Shown piece by piece: positions 51,386 to 60,261 of a stretch of 64,000 nt of DNA (positions within the stretch are counted from its first letter, which is position 1; the number at the start of each line of letters is the position of its first letter). Made by a program: the position numbers and the translations under genes. The notes beneath the pieces were generated by a model. It was not told where the DNA came from, searched no databases, and saw only the letters and a list, made by a program, of their open reading frames with translations. The stretch covers positions 294,120 through 358,119 of the forward strand of contig NZ_CANMQD010000003.1 in assembly GCF_947499945.1 (NCBI RefSeq), written 5' to 3'. Origin of the DNA: an uncultured Sulfitobacter sp. Lineage in GTDB: Bacteria; Pseudomonadota; Alphaproteobacteria; Rhodobacterales; Rhodobacteraceae.

Positions 51386-52180
51386 ATGCCCAGACTACAA
51401 AACAAAATAGCCCTCGTAACTGGGGGCGCGAGAGGAATCGGCGCCGCTATTGCAAGCGCCTTTCGCGATGAGGGGGCTGATGTCATCCTGACTGACATAG
51501 ACGTCGAAACCGGGCAATTCATGGCCGACAGCATTGGTGCAAAATTCGAGCGCGTTGATGTGTCATCTGAGGCTGATTGGGTGGCAGTAGCACAACGCTA
51601 CCCCACCCTCGACGTGCTGGTGAACAACGCTGGTATAACCGGCTTTGAAGGGCCATTTGATGGCGCGCCGCCCGCTCATGACCCTGAGAATGCGTCTTTG
51701 GCAGATTGGCGGGCTGTTCACGCGGTGAACAACGATGGTACTTTTCTCGGCTGCCGTTATGCAATCCGTGCCATGAGGGAAAAAGGCGTGGGAAGTATCA
51801 TCAATATCTCGTCCCGCTCGGGGCTTGTCGGTATTCCGATGGCCGCTGCATGTGCGGCCTCGAAAGCCGCGATCCGTAACCATACCAAATCAGTTGCGCT
51901 CTACTGCGCTGGACAGGGTCTCGCCATTCGGTGCAATTCAATTCATCCCGCTGCGATTATGACGCCTATGTGGGAGCCTATGTTAGGTGATGGTCCTGAC
52001 AGGGCAGACCGCGAGGCTGCGATGGTGGCAGACACCCCCATGCGGCGGTTTGGCGAAACGAATGAGGTTGCAGCGCTTGCTGTGATGCTCGCTTCCGACG
52101 AAGCGGCCTACATGACGGGCACTGAACTGACCATTGATGGTGGTATCCTCGCAGGGTCAACGGCAACGCCGGGCGGGTAA
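51386..52180 (+). CDS. SDR-family protein with catalytic Tyr replaced by Cys
   Basis: The 264-residue protein has the classical SDR cofactor motif TGGARGIG (residues 12-19), the LVNNAGITG loop, catalytic Ser in INISSRSG, Lys160 and a C-terminal [12 protein letters not shown]. The active-site YxxxK, however, reads CAASK: residue 156 is Cys, from codon TGT at 51851-51853, one base from TAT. The neighbouring stretch ([20 protein letters not shown]) matches an intact SDR subgroup, so this is a point change. The product is probably catalytically impaired or has another role. It stands alone in the tRNA-Asp-bounded block. Confidence 0.88.
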   Translation: MPRLQNKIALVTGGARGIGAAIASAFRDEGADVILTDIDVETGQFMADSIGAKFERVDVSSEADWVAVAQRYPTLDVLVNNAGITGFEGPFDGAPPAHDPENASLADWRAVHAVNNDGTFLGCRYAIRAMREKGVGSIINISSRSGLVGIPMAAACAASKAAIRNHTKSVALYCAGQGLAIRCNSIHPAAIMTPMWEPMLGDGPDRADREAAMVADTPMRRFGETNEVAALAVMLASDEAAYMTGTELTIDGGILAGSTATPGG

Positions 52181-52752
52181 TCTGTAATAGGAGCGGATGT
52201 TCGGGCACCCGTTCCGATTTCATAAATTGCGGCCCATCAAAGCGATGCTTGAAATGGTGGTAAAACTATGTACCACGATCATTTGGCCGGATAGGTTAAT
52301 GCACGCTCGTCTCGCAATTGCAGTGAACGGCAACCTTGAGCCCCTTCCAAATACTTTCTGCGATGATCGAGCGCAAATACAACGCAGTCCTTATATAGGT
52401 CTATCTGTTCGGCCAATTTAGACCCGTGCCTGCGATGTGGTTGCAAAATCAATGCCGGATCTATTCCGTAGTGGAGGTGATGCCGCTGGTACCGACCCCC
52501 AGCGAAGCCCTCACCACACTTACATTTTCCAATTCATGAAACGTGTCCCATTCCTGTGGCAATGACGCAGCGCGTGTGCCGCGTTCCCTGATGTGTATTG
52601 CCCCTTCTTGAGACGCGCCGCGGTAAGCCTTTGGCAACTAAAACTCAACGATTTGGAAAAGGTTTGTCGCCATACCGTCAACAATCCAAACCCTCCGTCC
52701 CGAAGAGAGGGTGCCACTGACAGGGCCGTTAATTGTATTTGGAGTATCCAAT
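52181..52752. other. 572-bp spacer upstream of the RTX gene
   Basis: Nothing recognisable: a 74-codon plus-strand frame at 52197-52421 lacks homology and the rest is broken by stops in all frames. It presumably contains the RTX promoter; no clear -35/-10 pair was found. Confidence 0.5.
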
Positions 52753-54483
52753 ATGCCCATAGGCAAGACCACAAAAGGTAATGACTGCATTACAGGCACA
52801 AACCGGAATGAACGACTTGAAGGCGCAAACGGTAATGACACACTGATCGGTGGCGGCGGTGCGGACACGCTGGTTGGTGATAACGGTAATGATCGGTTGA
52901 TCGCAAGCAATGCCAGCGGCACAACGGGTCTGCGCGGTGGTGACGGCGACGATTACCTTTATGCGTCTATCCCGGGCAAGGGTCAGGTGCATATGTTTGG
53001 CATGGATGGTGATGACACGCTTGTCCTTGATCTGACGAAAGACCCCGACAAATTTAGCGACGGGGAGCAGATCAGTTATAACGGTCATCACGCCTATGGG
53101 GGGGTGGGTGCAGACACGTTCGCCTTTGTTAACGAAAGCAAAGCAAGCGGCGTCATCATAGGGCGCATAGATGATTTTAACGCTTCCGAGGACGTGCTGA
53201 TGCTCGACGACGAAGAGCTTGATCTGCGTAACCCACCAGATGATGTGCATCTGTTCGCCTTCAAAGACCAGCAATGGATACAGATCGGTGAGAACGCATA
53301 TTTCGCACTGGAAGGCGCGCGCGAAGGAGGGACGGAGCGGCACTTCCTCGATGCCACCGATTTGCAGGCGATGCTGCGGGCCAGTAAAGATCCTGATGCC
53401 AGAGTCAGATTTGTCGATCAGGTCAACGAGGTGCCCATTGATCTGCTTCCGCGAAACATGGGTTTCGACACCGACAGAAACATTGGGGGTACCAGTAGTG
53501 AGCAGAATTTTTTCGGCTCGTCTGGAAATAATGCCGTAAACGATACCCGTGTTCGCAGCGCTACGGACTTCAAGAAGGTCACGGACAACCGTTTCGAGGG
53601 GCGTGACGGCAACGATCTGATCAACGCAGGCAAGGGGCATGATACGTTGTCGGGCGGCGAGGGCAGTGACAGCCTTGCAGGCGGTCCAGACGATGATCTG
53701 TTGAGGGGCGGCAGAGGCAAAGACTTCCTTTTTGGTGGAAGCGAACATGACACGGTGCTGGGCAATACCGGCGATGATATGCTGGAAGGCGGCAGTGGCA
53801 AAGACTGGCTCGGTGGGGGGCAAGGCGATGATGTAATGCGCGGACAGTCAGGGCGCGATACTCTGCTTGGCGGTGCGGGGAACGACGTTATGAGTGGCGG
53901 TAGCAGTGCAGACCAACTCAGCGGTGACAGCGGGCGCGACCGCATCTACGGCGCGGAGGGCAATGATTTGCTGCGCGGTGGATCTGGTCGCGATACCCTT
54001 TGGGGAGGGACGGGTAGCGATAGGTTAAACGGCGGTGGCTGGAATGATCGCCTGCACGGGCAACGTGGCGACGATAGGCTGACAGGTGGCCAAGGCAATG
54101 ACACGCTATTCGGCGGCAGTGGCGACGATTGGCTCCGTGGTGGAAAGGATCAGGACCTGACGTGGGGTGGCGCGGGTAGGGACACTTTCGCCTATTCCGA
54201 TGAAGACTTGCTGAACTGGGTCGATCTTTCCGGTGATGTCGACAACCGGGCTGGGCAGCTTGACCGCATAGAGGATTTTGAGATCGGGGAGGACGAAATT
54301 CTGCTATCAGGATTTGCCAACACCGCTGACATATCCGATCTAGACGCCACCACTCTCATTCTCGATGGCAAAAGTTATGGCATGCTGTCTATCGAAGAGA
54401 CCAATCAGCGCATTCTCGTCCAGCTCGAAAAGGAGGAGGCACTCGAAGAGCTAATGGATAAAGACAATTTCGTATTCTTCTGA
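52753..54483 (+). CDS. RTX calcium-binding repeat protein
   Basis: The 576-residue acidic protein has a short block of RTX nonapeptides at residues about 8-50. A non-repetitive central region carries GADTFAFVNESKASGVIIGR, and 22 consecutive RTX units of the GGxGxDxLx type cover residues 283-480 (nt 53599-54192). The C-terminal domain holds LDRIEDFEIGEDEILLSGFA, a typical type I secretion signal region, and ends in DNFVFF. RTX units bind Ca2+ and fold outside the cell. No enzymatic domain is visible, so it may be a surface or matrix protein. No type I secretion genes adjoin it. GGAG precedes the ATG. Confidence 0.92.
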   Translation: MPIGKTTKGNDCITGTNRNERLEGANGNDTLIGGGGADTLVGDNGNDRLIASNASGTTGLRGGDGDDYLYASIPGKGQVHMFGMDGDDTLVLDLTKDPDKFSDGEQISYNGHHAYGGVGADTFAFVNESKASGVIIGRIDDFNASEDVLMLDDEELDLRNPPDDVHLFAFKDQQWIQIGENAYFALEGAREGGTERHFLDATDLQAMLRASKDPDARVRFVDQVNEVPIDLLPRNMGFDTDRNIGGTSSEQNFFGSSGNNAVNDTRVRSATDFKKVTDNRFEGRDGNDLINAGKGHDTLSGGEGSDSLAGGPDDDLLRGGRGKDFLFGGSEHDTVLGNTGDDMLEGGSGKDWLGGGQGDDVMRGQSGRDTLLGGAGNDVMSGGSSADQLSGDSGRDRIYGAEGNDLLRGGSGRDTLWGGTGSDRLNGGGWNDRLHGQRGDDRLTGGQGNDTLFGGSGDDWLRGGKDQDLTWGGAGRDTFAYSDEDLLNWVDLSGDVDNRAGQLDRIEDFEIGEDEILLSGFANTADISDLDATTLILDGKSYGMLSIEETNQRILVQLEKEEALEELMDKDNFVFF

Positions 54484-54924
54484 GGATAACCTTTCCGATT
54501 GGGCGACTTTCGGGTCGGCTCCGCCAAGGATTTCCGCGCTGTGCACCACGCGGGTTACGGCGTGACGGGTCTGGATAACCTTTGTAAAATGGACCTTTTA
54601 GGTCTGCTTATTGTGGTCAAACGTGACAGATGAATTCAGTGGAAATAATCTCCGCATTAATGGTTCTGGCGCAGATTAGAATGCGTGGCATGGTCATACT
54701 CACATGAGAGCGTGGGGTTCAAAAATGACGTGTTGTTGAACGGTTTGCTAAACTGGAATGAGGTGCTCTTGCGGTCGGATGCGGCATTGTGAGCAAAGCT
54801 GCCACTCATCCACACCGCCCACCCAAAGAAATTCCCCAACCCGCCAACTAACCTCTTGACGCATTCCACCCTGTGCAATATCCCGCGAGGACGCTTTGGG
54901 GCTTACGCTCTAAAGGTGCAGCGC
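54484..54924. other. Spacer between the RTX gene and tRNA-Asp copy 2
   Basis: No protein gene is supported in these 441 bp. The last 70 bp hold the tRNA promoter listed separately. Confidence 0.55.
54856..54884 (+). promoter_or_regulatory. Probable promoter of tRNA-Asp copy 2
   Basis: TTGACG at 54856-54861, a 17-bp spacer, then TATCCC at 54879-54884, about 40 bp before the mature tRNA. A GC-rich stretch (CCCGCGAGG) follows, as in stable-RNA promoters. Confidence 0.55.
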
Positions 54925-55003
54925 GCGGTTGTAGCTCAGCTGGTTAGAGTATCGGCCTGTCACGCCGAGGGTCGCGGGTTCGAGCCCCGTCAACCGCGCC
55001 ACT
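54923..55003 (+). repeat. 81-bp direct repeat, copy 2 (tRNA-Asp)
   Basis: Identical to 43484-43564. Outside these borders the sequences differ at once (upstream AGC versus ATT; downstream GCTG versus TCTC). Confidence 0.9.
54925..55001 (+). tRNA. tRNA-Asp (anticodon GTC), copy 2
   Basis: Same 77-nt cloverleaf, anticodon GTC and encoded CCA as copy 1, without a base difference. It is a single tRNA transcription unit with its own promoter and terminator, unlike copy 1, which follows tRNA-Val. Confidence 0.95.
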
Positions 55004-55010
55004 GCTGCTT

Positions 55011-55038
55011 AAAAGGCCTTCCTTCGGGGAGGTCTTTT
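55011..55038 (+). terminator. Terminator of tRNA-Asp copy 2
   Basis: AAAAGGCCTTCC / GGGAGGTCTTTT stem closed by a TTCG tetraloop, followed by a T-run, 9 nt after the tRNA. Confidence 0.85.
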
Positions 55039-55058
55039 TGCATTCGGATGCTCAGGTT

Positions 55059-55880
55059 TTACGGTCGGGGCTGCGCGTTGCGGCCAAATCCCAGAATTTC
55101 TTCCAGATCATGATCAAGCTGGCTGTTCATCCAATCGCCATCTTCCTTCGACCAGGTCTCGGGGAGAGGCGCACGATGTGCGGTGCTCTTCTTCCAGTTG
55201 TTGCCCATGCGGCGTTTCTCGGGGGAGTAGCCGTGTTTGGTCGGCATGAGAGAGAATTCCGCAGCCAGATCGGCGAGGAAGCCCTCGGGATTTGCGTTGA
55301 ACGCATCAAGGCGAACATAGGCGACCGAGGCACCACGTGCGCGCATCGAAAGCAGGGCACGGTGTTTGAGGTTGCGCATGGCAAATATATTCTCGAACCG
55401 CTCGCCTGTGATCGGGTGGCGCTCCCATTGAATTTCCTGCTCTGCGTAATCAAGATCGGGGTTGATATGCTCGAAGAATCCAACCTTATCGACAATGGAC
55501 TCCCAGGGCGTGCGAATAAACGTAGGGAAATCAAGCGCCTGCAGCCTTGGGTTGGAGTGCCAAGGTCGTTTGTAGAATGACCGCGCCCAGTCGCTTGCGT
55601 TGCGCACGGCACAGACCACAAGGAAACTTGGCGGAATGGCGACCATAAAAGGAAAGCTGTGCTTCCAGCCCAAGGCCTCGGTACGCATGATCTTGAGACT
55701 GGTTTGCATGGATTTGCGCACGATATTGGTGCCACAGCCGCGTTCGCCCAGCACCTGATATTTGTCGATCGTGGCATCATGCGCTTTGTGAAAGTGCCAG
55801 CCTGTGGTGGTCATGTCGTTGGTCATTCTAGCAACGAAGTCGTCCGAGCCGATAGGGCGGGAGGCGAAGGGTATTGTCAT
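55059..55880 (-). CDS. Sulfotransferase-family protein
   Basis: The 273-residue protein resembles the bacterial sulfotransferase family: an N-terminal KYQVLGERGCGTNIVRKSM motif stands where the PAPS-binding P-loop lies, then FLVVCAVRNASDWARSFYKR (the RNxxxWxxSxY 3'-phosphate motif) and AYVRLDAFNANPEGFLADLA. It would transfer sulfate from PAPS to a glycan or other surface molecule. A glycosyltransferase gene is divergent 89 bp away, pointing to a polysaccharide or capsule context. The start was set at the inner ATG (TIPFASRPIGS); its ribosome site is weak. Confidence 0.85.
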   Translation of the reverse strand: MTIPFASRPIGSDDFVARMTNDMTTTGWHFHKAHDATIDKYQVLGERGCGTNIVRKSMQTSLKIMRTEALGWKHSFPFMVAIPPSFLVVCAVRNASDWARSFYKRPWHSNPRLQALDFPTFIRTPWESIVDKVGFFEHINPDLDYAEQEIQWERHPITGERFENIFAMRNLKHRALLSMRARGASVAYVRLDAFNANPEGFLADLAAEFSLMPTKHGYSPEKRRMGNNWKKSTAHRAPLPETWSKEDGDWMNSQLDHDLEEILGFGRNAQPRP

Positions 55881-55969
55881 TTTGTGTCTCTCACGGCTTA
55901 CTGCGCGAACACCCCGCAGGTCCGACACAGTCTGGTCAATTGTACGGGAAATGAAAAGAAGGAAGAGGC

Positions 55970-56842
55970 ATGCAGACAGCAGCAGCAGTCACAATGGTGC
56001 GCGATGACGCGTTTTTTCTGCGTGCGTGGCTGGCCCATTACGGTGAGATGTTCGGGCGGCAGAACTGTTATGTAATCAACCATGGCTATGGTGAGGAAGT
56101 GGCCGAGCTGGCCAAGGGGTGCAACATCATTGGTATTCCAGGTGATCCGCATAAGAACTTTGACGTCAAACGCTGGGGGTTGCTTAACAATCTGGTGGGC
56201 GGATTGCGCAAGTATTACCGCCATGTGATTGTGGGCGATGTGGACGAGCTGGTGATTGTCGATCCGAAGGCTGAGATGAACCTGTTGCAGTTTCTGGAGC
56301 AGGCGCCCGAAAAGCGGGTGCTGACGCCCTTGGGGCTGGAAGTAATCCACCGCGTGGATATTGAACCAGAGGTAATTACTCACCGCATCCTTGGACCGCG
56401 TCGCCATGTGCGCCCTGCGCCGCATTATTCCAAGCCTTGTATTATCTCGGCAGCGGCCAAGATTTCGCGCGGCGGACATTTCTCACAATACCCTAAGCTG
56501 CACACGCCTGAGGATTTGTATCTGTTGCATCTGAAGTTTTGCGATGTGGATCAATATACGGGGGCGATGGACCGCCGCAATGCGATCACCAAGGAGATGG
56601 GCGACGACATTAAAGGCACCTCCATCGGGCGGCACTGGTTTTCGGAGGAGCGTGGCGCGGATCGTGAGATGTTCGAGGGGTTTGCCGCGTTGACGATGGA
56701 GGAGGGGTTCGACCTCGGTTTTATGCGCAAGCGTATGCAACGCTCGTTCAAGGCGCGGGGCGAGACGGGTTTTTTTGAGTTCAACCGCCCCAGCTATGAG
56801 ACCCAATATCTGTTGCCAGAGCGGTTTGTCGATGTGATCTAG
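55970..56842 (+). CDS. Family 2-like glycosyltransferase (DxD type)
   Basis: The 290-residue protein starts MVRDDAFFLRAWLAHYGEMF, typical of GT-A glycosyltransferases of the GT2/GT92-like group that begin with an acidic and aromatic motif. It has DVDE at residues 90-93 as the metal-binding DxD. HFSQYPKLHTPEDLYLLHLK is a further conserved piece. It probably adds a sugar to a surface polysaccharide from a nucleotide-sugar donor. GAAGGAAGAGG precedes the ATG. It is divergent from the sulfotransferase, and its last 4 bp overlap the convergent membrane-protein gene. Confidence 0.82.
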   Translation: MQTAAAVTMVRDDAFFLRAWLAHYGEMFGRQNCYVINHGYGEEVAELAKGCNIIGIPGDPHKNFDVKRWGLLNNLVGGLRKYYRHVIVGDVDELVIVDPKAEMNLLQFLEQAPEKRVLTPLGLEVIHRVDIEPEVITHRILGPRRHVRPAPHYSKPCIISAAAKISRGGHFSQYPKLHTPEDLYLLHLKFCDVDQYTGAMDRRNAITKEMGDDIKGTSIGRHWFSEERGADREMFEGFAALTMEEGFDLGFMRKRMQRSFKARGETGFFEFNRPSYETQYLLPERFVDVI

Positions 56843-57258
56843 GCCTGTTTGCGCAGGGCGCGTTCTGAGAAAAAGCCCATGCCGAGTGCAAAGAGTTGAC
56901 CACAGACGAGCCAAATCACGACGTCCCGTCCGTTGAGCGATGACGCGAAAACGACGACCATCACCGCACTCCAGTGCAGGCCTTCGATTACATAATAGGT
57001 GTATCTTTTGCGGCCGGGCATTGTGGTCATGTCGGGTTTGGCGAGCATACCGTCGAGATGGGGCGCGCCCGCTGTCAGGGCTGTCTGTGCGAGGTTGAGA
57101 GCCGTCACAACGAGGCCGATGAGCAAAAAGAGGAAGGGCGAAACATTCCCTTGCCAAATGGCGCAAAGAAAAAGCAGCGCATAACTGAATGCAAACTGCC
57201 AGCCGTTGCGTTTTAGGCGGTCATGGAAGTCTGATTTACTTGGGAAATAATCGTGCAT
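56839..57258 (-). CDS. Small four-helix membrane protein
   Basis: No family is recognised. The 139-residue protein has a polar N-terminus (HDYFPSKSDFHDRLKRNG) and about four hydrophobic segments: FAFSYALLFLCAIWQ, FLFLLIGLVVTALNLAQTAL, WSAVMVVVFASSL and VVIWLVCGQLFALGMGFF. It ends SERALRKQA. A basic loop (MPGRKRYTYYV) lies between the second and third. The ATG at 57258 follows a GTG that could also start it. It is convergent with the glycosyltransferase gene. Confidence 0.75.
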   Translation of the reverse strand: MHDYFPSKSDFHDRLKRNGWQFAFSYALLFLCAIWQGNVSPFLFLLIGLVVTALNLAQTALTAGAPHLDGMLAKPDMTTMPGRKRYTYYVIEGLHWSAVMVVVFASSLNGRDVVIWLVCGQLFALGMGFFSERALRKQA

Positions 57259-57338
57259 CACACATCCCCGAGTTGGTTGGTTTCTTAGCGCTAAGATATC
57301 ACGTAATGTTAGCCGTACAAATAGAATATTGTTCTACT

Positions 57339-58157
57339 TTATGGACTTGCAAAAAATCGCCAGATGGCTGCGGTGGCGTCCAACTCGCGGCTTGCTGGAC
57401 CTTGGATCCATCTGGCGCGGGGGCCCGCGCCGGGCCATTCGTGACCGTGGCCACGCAGCGTGATGTGCAGGAGAGGGGCGGTGCAATTTGTGTATGTGAT
57501 GAAGTCGGCAGTGGTGTCGCCGCCTGTCTGGTTAAAACGTTGTACGGGCGCGGGTGGGCCGCAGTGGTTGCGATGTGCCCACTGGCCAAGGGTCTCGGAT
57601 GTCGAGAGCATTCCGCCGTGGCGGCGGCTGGGCGGCAAACCCTCCGGCGGGACGATCGGATCAGCGCTGCCGTGGATGAACAGGGCGGGCATGGGCCTAC
57701 CGTCCTTACAATGCGGTCTGCGGGGCGCGTTCATGGCAACAACGGCGATGGCGCGGATCAGGTCGGGGTGGGTGCAGGCCATGCGCAGGGCCATCGCGCC
57801 TCCATTTGAATGCCCTGCGAGATAGATGCGGGAGGGATCGGCGCGGCCTTCGGCAATTTGGGTGGTTATGAGATTTGTGAGTGTGGCAACATCGGTAGAG
57901 GTGGAGCTGCTGTCGTCCCAGCGCCGACGTGGGCCAGAGGGGTAAGCGACGCTAAATCAATGGGCGCGGGCCAGCGCGTCAAAACCCGTTTTGCGCTGCA
58001 TCGCGGGGCCTGAGCCGGTGAAACCGTGCAGGACGACGATGAGGGGAGCGGGGGCCACATCGCCGCGCCCGTCGGTGAGGATCAGGGCAGCTCCGGCATT
58101 TGCAGGCAGTGTAAAAACTGGCAGCAGTGCAATCACCGCTGCCAGTAAGATCCGCAT
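57339..58157 (-). pseudogene. PHB-depolymerase/feruloyl-esterase-like gene with in-frame stop
   Basis: One reading frame of 273 codons runs from ATG 58157 to the stop near 57339 but is cut by TGA at 57957-57959. The first 66 residues (signal peptide LAAVIALLPVFTLPANAGA, then PLIVVLHGFTGSGPAMQRK) and the rest (FSVAYPSGPRRRWDD, GHSNGGAMALRMACTHPD with the nucleophile Ser, HGSADPIVPP, GHGHEWPG) together give a complete LpqC/PHB-depolymerase-type alpha/beta hydrolase. The expected HGF at the break is read as H-stop-F, so a single GGA to TGA change explains it. Expression of a full product is unlikely unless the stop is read through or is a sequencing error. Confidence 0.85.
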
Positions 58158-58900
58158 CAGCCGCGTTTGTCGGCGACGATGGCCTGCATCTGATCAAGGG
58201 GCAGGTAGCCGCGCAAAAGCTCGTCCTGCATGACAAAAGTGGGTGTGCCGGAAATGGCGAGAACGCCTGCCAACTCACGGGTGGTTGCGATCTCCGCAGT
58301 GACTTCGTCTGAGTTCATGCGGGCCTCAATGGCTTCCATATCCAGACCAAAGGTGTTTCCGAGACGGGCAAGGGCGGGCATGGTCACATCCCCTTTGAAG
58401 TTCATCAGCGCGTCGCCCACGGCTTTGTAGCTGTCGCCGCCTGCAATCTGTTTGACTGCGATGGCAAAACGCGAGGCCAGCACTGACGCATCGCCTAGAA
58501 TGGGCAGCTCTTTCACGATGAGTTTGATGTTGCCATCGCTCTCAAGCAATTCGGCCACTTCGCCATGCGCACGTTTGCAATAGCCGCAGCGGTAGTCGAG
58601 GAATTCGACCAGAACGATATCGCCATCAGGATTGCCGCCAACCCATGAGTAGCCATCGTTAAAGATCGACTCGGCATTGTCGCTCACCAAATTGAAGTCA
58701 GCCTGTGCCTGATCTTCGGCTTCGCGGTTTTGCAGGATTTCAACGGCCTGCATGATCACTTCGGGGTTCTCGAACAGATAGGCGCGGACTTCGGCGCGAA
58801 ACAGCGCACGCTCCTCGTCTGTCATGGATTTGAGATCATCCGCAAAGGCGGTTGTGGCTAGCAGCCCCAGCAGGGAGGTCGTGGCAATAAGGCGTTTCAT
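58157..58900 (-). CDS. Periplasmic DsbA-family thiol oxidoreductase
   Basis: The 247-residue protein has a signal peptide (MKRLIATTSLLGLLATTAFA), an N-terminal helical region with the YLFENPEVIMQAVEILQ motif seen in Com1/ScsC-like proteins, and a DsbA-type thioredoxin domain. Its redox site is Cys105-Gly-Tyr-Cys108 (FLDYRCGYCKRAH) and its cis-Pro loop is GTPTFV. It probably makes or shuffles disulfides in exported proteins. Its stop shares one base with the start of the broken esterase gene downstream, so the two were a coupled pair. It lies 15 bp after the M48 protease gene. Confidence 0.92.
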   Translation of the reverse strand: MKRLIATTSLLGLLATTAFADDLKSMTDEERALFRAEVRAYLFENPEVIMQAVEILQNREAEDQAQADFNLVSDNAESIFNDGYSWVGGNPDGDIVLVEFLDYRCGYCKRAHGEVAELLESDGNIKLIVKELPILGDASVLASRFAIAVKQIAGGDSYKAVGDALMNFKGDVTMPALARLGNTFGLDMEAIEARMNSDEVTAEIATTRELAGVLAISGTPTFVMQDELLRGYLPLDQMQAIVADKRG

Positions 58901-58915
58901 ATCAATTCACTCTCG

Positions 58916-60238
58916 TTATTTGGCGCGTTCGGACGCAATCAACACATCTTGGGCGCGTTGCCAAGGGCCGGAGCCCCGCGACAAAAGGCCTGTGGCGCGT
59001 TTGGCGTGGATGCCCGCGTCTTTGATCCGCCCCTGAAGGGCGAAACGTTCGGCGGTGGTGAGGGCGGCCATGCCGGTCTGGCCGCTCTTTGCATAAGCGG
59101 TGGCGAGGTCGCGCAGCATGGAGCTGTCGCGGAAGTCCTGACGGCGGGATTTTTCAAGGGCGTTCAGGGCGGATTTTACCTGACCTGAAGCAAGTAGGGC
59201 ACGGCCATAGCTCGACAGTAAAAGCGGGTCGTTGGGAGCGCGTTGCACCGCACTGGCATGGGTATTGGCAGCGGTGGCAAAGTTGCGGGTTTCCAGCAGG
59301 ATCTGGCCTTTTTGATCGCGTAGGAAGGGATCATTGGGGCGCGCGGCAATCGCTTTGTCGATGGCGGCGAGGGCTTTTCTGGTATTGGAATTGCGGTGGT
59401 GGGCCACCGCCTCGCGCAGCAGGCGCACATCAGCATAAGGCTCGGCGCGCAAGCGGCGCAGCGTCCAGCTGGGCGCGCGGGTATAGGCGGTGAGTTTGCC
59501 CTTGAGCCGCGCAAACCAGTACTCGGCGGTAGGGTCAGGGGGCAGCGTGCCATAGGAAGCCACGGCACCCGCCACGGCCCGCATGCGGTCACGGCTCAGG
59601 GGATGGGAGCGCATATAGGGGTCTTGGCGACCAACGCTGAGCGTCTCTTGGCCTGCAAAAACCTTGAGCGTGTCAAGCAGACCTTCGGGCGAGGCACCAG
59701 CCGATTTCATATAGCGGACGGCGGATTGGTCGGCTGAAGACTCTTCCTCGCGGGTGTGGCCACGAAATGCCCCTTGGGCGGAGCTGGTCGAGCCGAGGGC
59801 AATTGCACCTGCCGCTTTTCCGTTGCCCGACGCCGCGGCGGCCGCTGCAAGAGCCAGACCGAGACCTGCGACGGTGCGTGAATTGGCAAAGTTGGTCATG
59901 CGCCGTGCGAGGTGACCGTTGGCGATATGGGCGGCCTCATGGGCGATCACCCCTTGCAGCATGGCGGCGCTGTCAAGTTTGTTGATCAGGCCATAGTGCA
60001 AAAAGATCGCATCATTGCTCACGACAAAGGCGTTGAGGGAGCTTTCGTTGACGATCAGCACTTTGACGCGGTTGGGGTTCAGACCTGCGGCGCGCACCAC
60101 GGGGGCTGCGATCTGTTTGAGCGCGTGTTCCATATCCGCATCGCGCAGCAGCCCGATGGCGTAGGCTGGCAGGGCCAGTAGGGTGGCCAAGAGGAGGGCC
60201 GCTATTGACGGCAGGTATTTGATCAGGTGAAAGCGCAT
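58916..60238 (-). CDS. M48-family metalloprotease with TPR repeats (BepA-like)
   Basis: The 440-residue protein has a signal peptide (about residues 1-27), the zinc motif HEAAH at 100-104 (IAHEAAHIANGHLARRM) with a downstream REEESSADQSAVRYM glutamate ligand, and a C-terminal half of tetratricopeptide-like helices (NPDPFLRDQKGQILLETRN-like repeats around residues 280-400). This is the layout of BepA/YfgC, a periplasmic protease and chaperone for outer-membrane protein assembly. The pairing with a DsbA-like gene in the same orientation suits an envelope-quality-control operon. Confidence 0.9.
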   Translation of the reverse strand: MRFHLIKYLPSIAALLLATLLALPAYAIGLLRDADMEHALKQIAAPVVRAAGLNPNRVKVLIVNESSLNAFVVSNDAIFLHYGLINKLDSAAMLQGVIAHEAAHIANGHLARRMTNFANSRTVAGLGLALAAAAAASGNGKAAGAIALGSTSSAQGAFRGHTREEESSADQSAVRYMKSAGASPEGLLDTLKVFAGQETLSVGRQDPYMRSHPLSRDRMRAVAGAVASYGTLPPDPTAEYWFARLKGKLTAYTRAPSWTLRRLRAEPYADVRLLREAVAHHRNSNTRKALAAIDKAIAARPNDPFLRDQKGQILLETRNFATAANTHASAVQRAPNDPLLLSSYGRALLASGQVKSALNALEKSRRQDFRDSSMLRDLATAYAKSGQTGMAALTTAERFALQGRIKDAGIHAKRATGLLSRGSGPWQRAQDVLIASERAK

Positions 60239-60261
60239 GGAAGCACTCTAGGAGCAGCATC

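Noticed and set aside
53599-54192. Regular 27-bp periodicity that might suggest a repeat array or CRISPR
   Set aside because: It is coding: each unit is an RTX nonapeptide, and units diverge at the DNA level without spacers.
57957-57959. In-frame TGA in the esterase read as selenocysteine
   Set aside because: The aligned position is a Gly in related hydrolases, is not catalytic, and no selenocysteine-insertion stem was seen after it.
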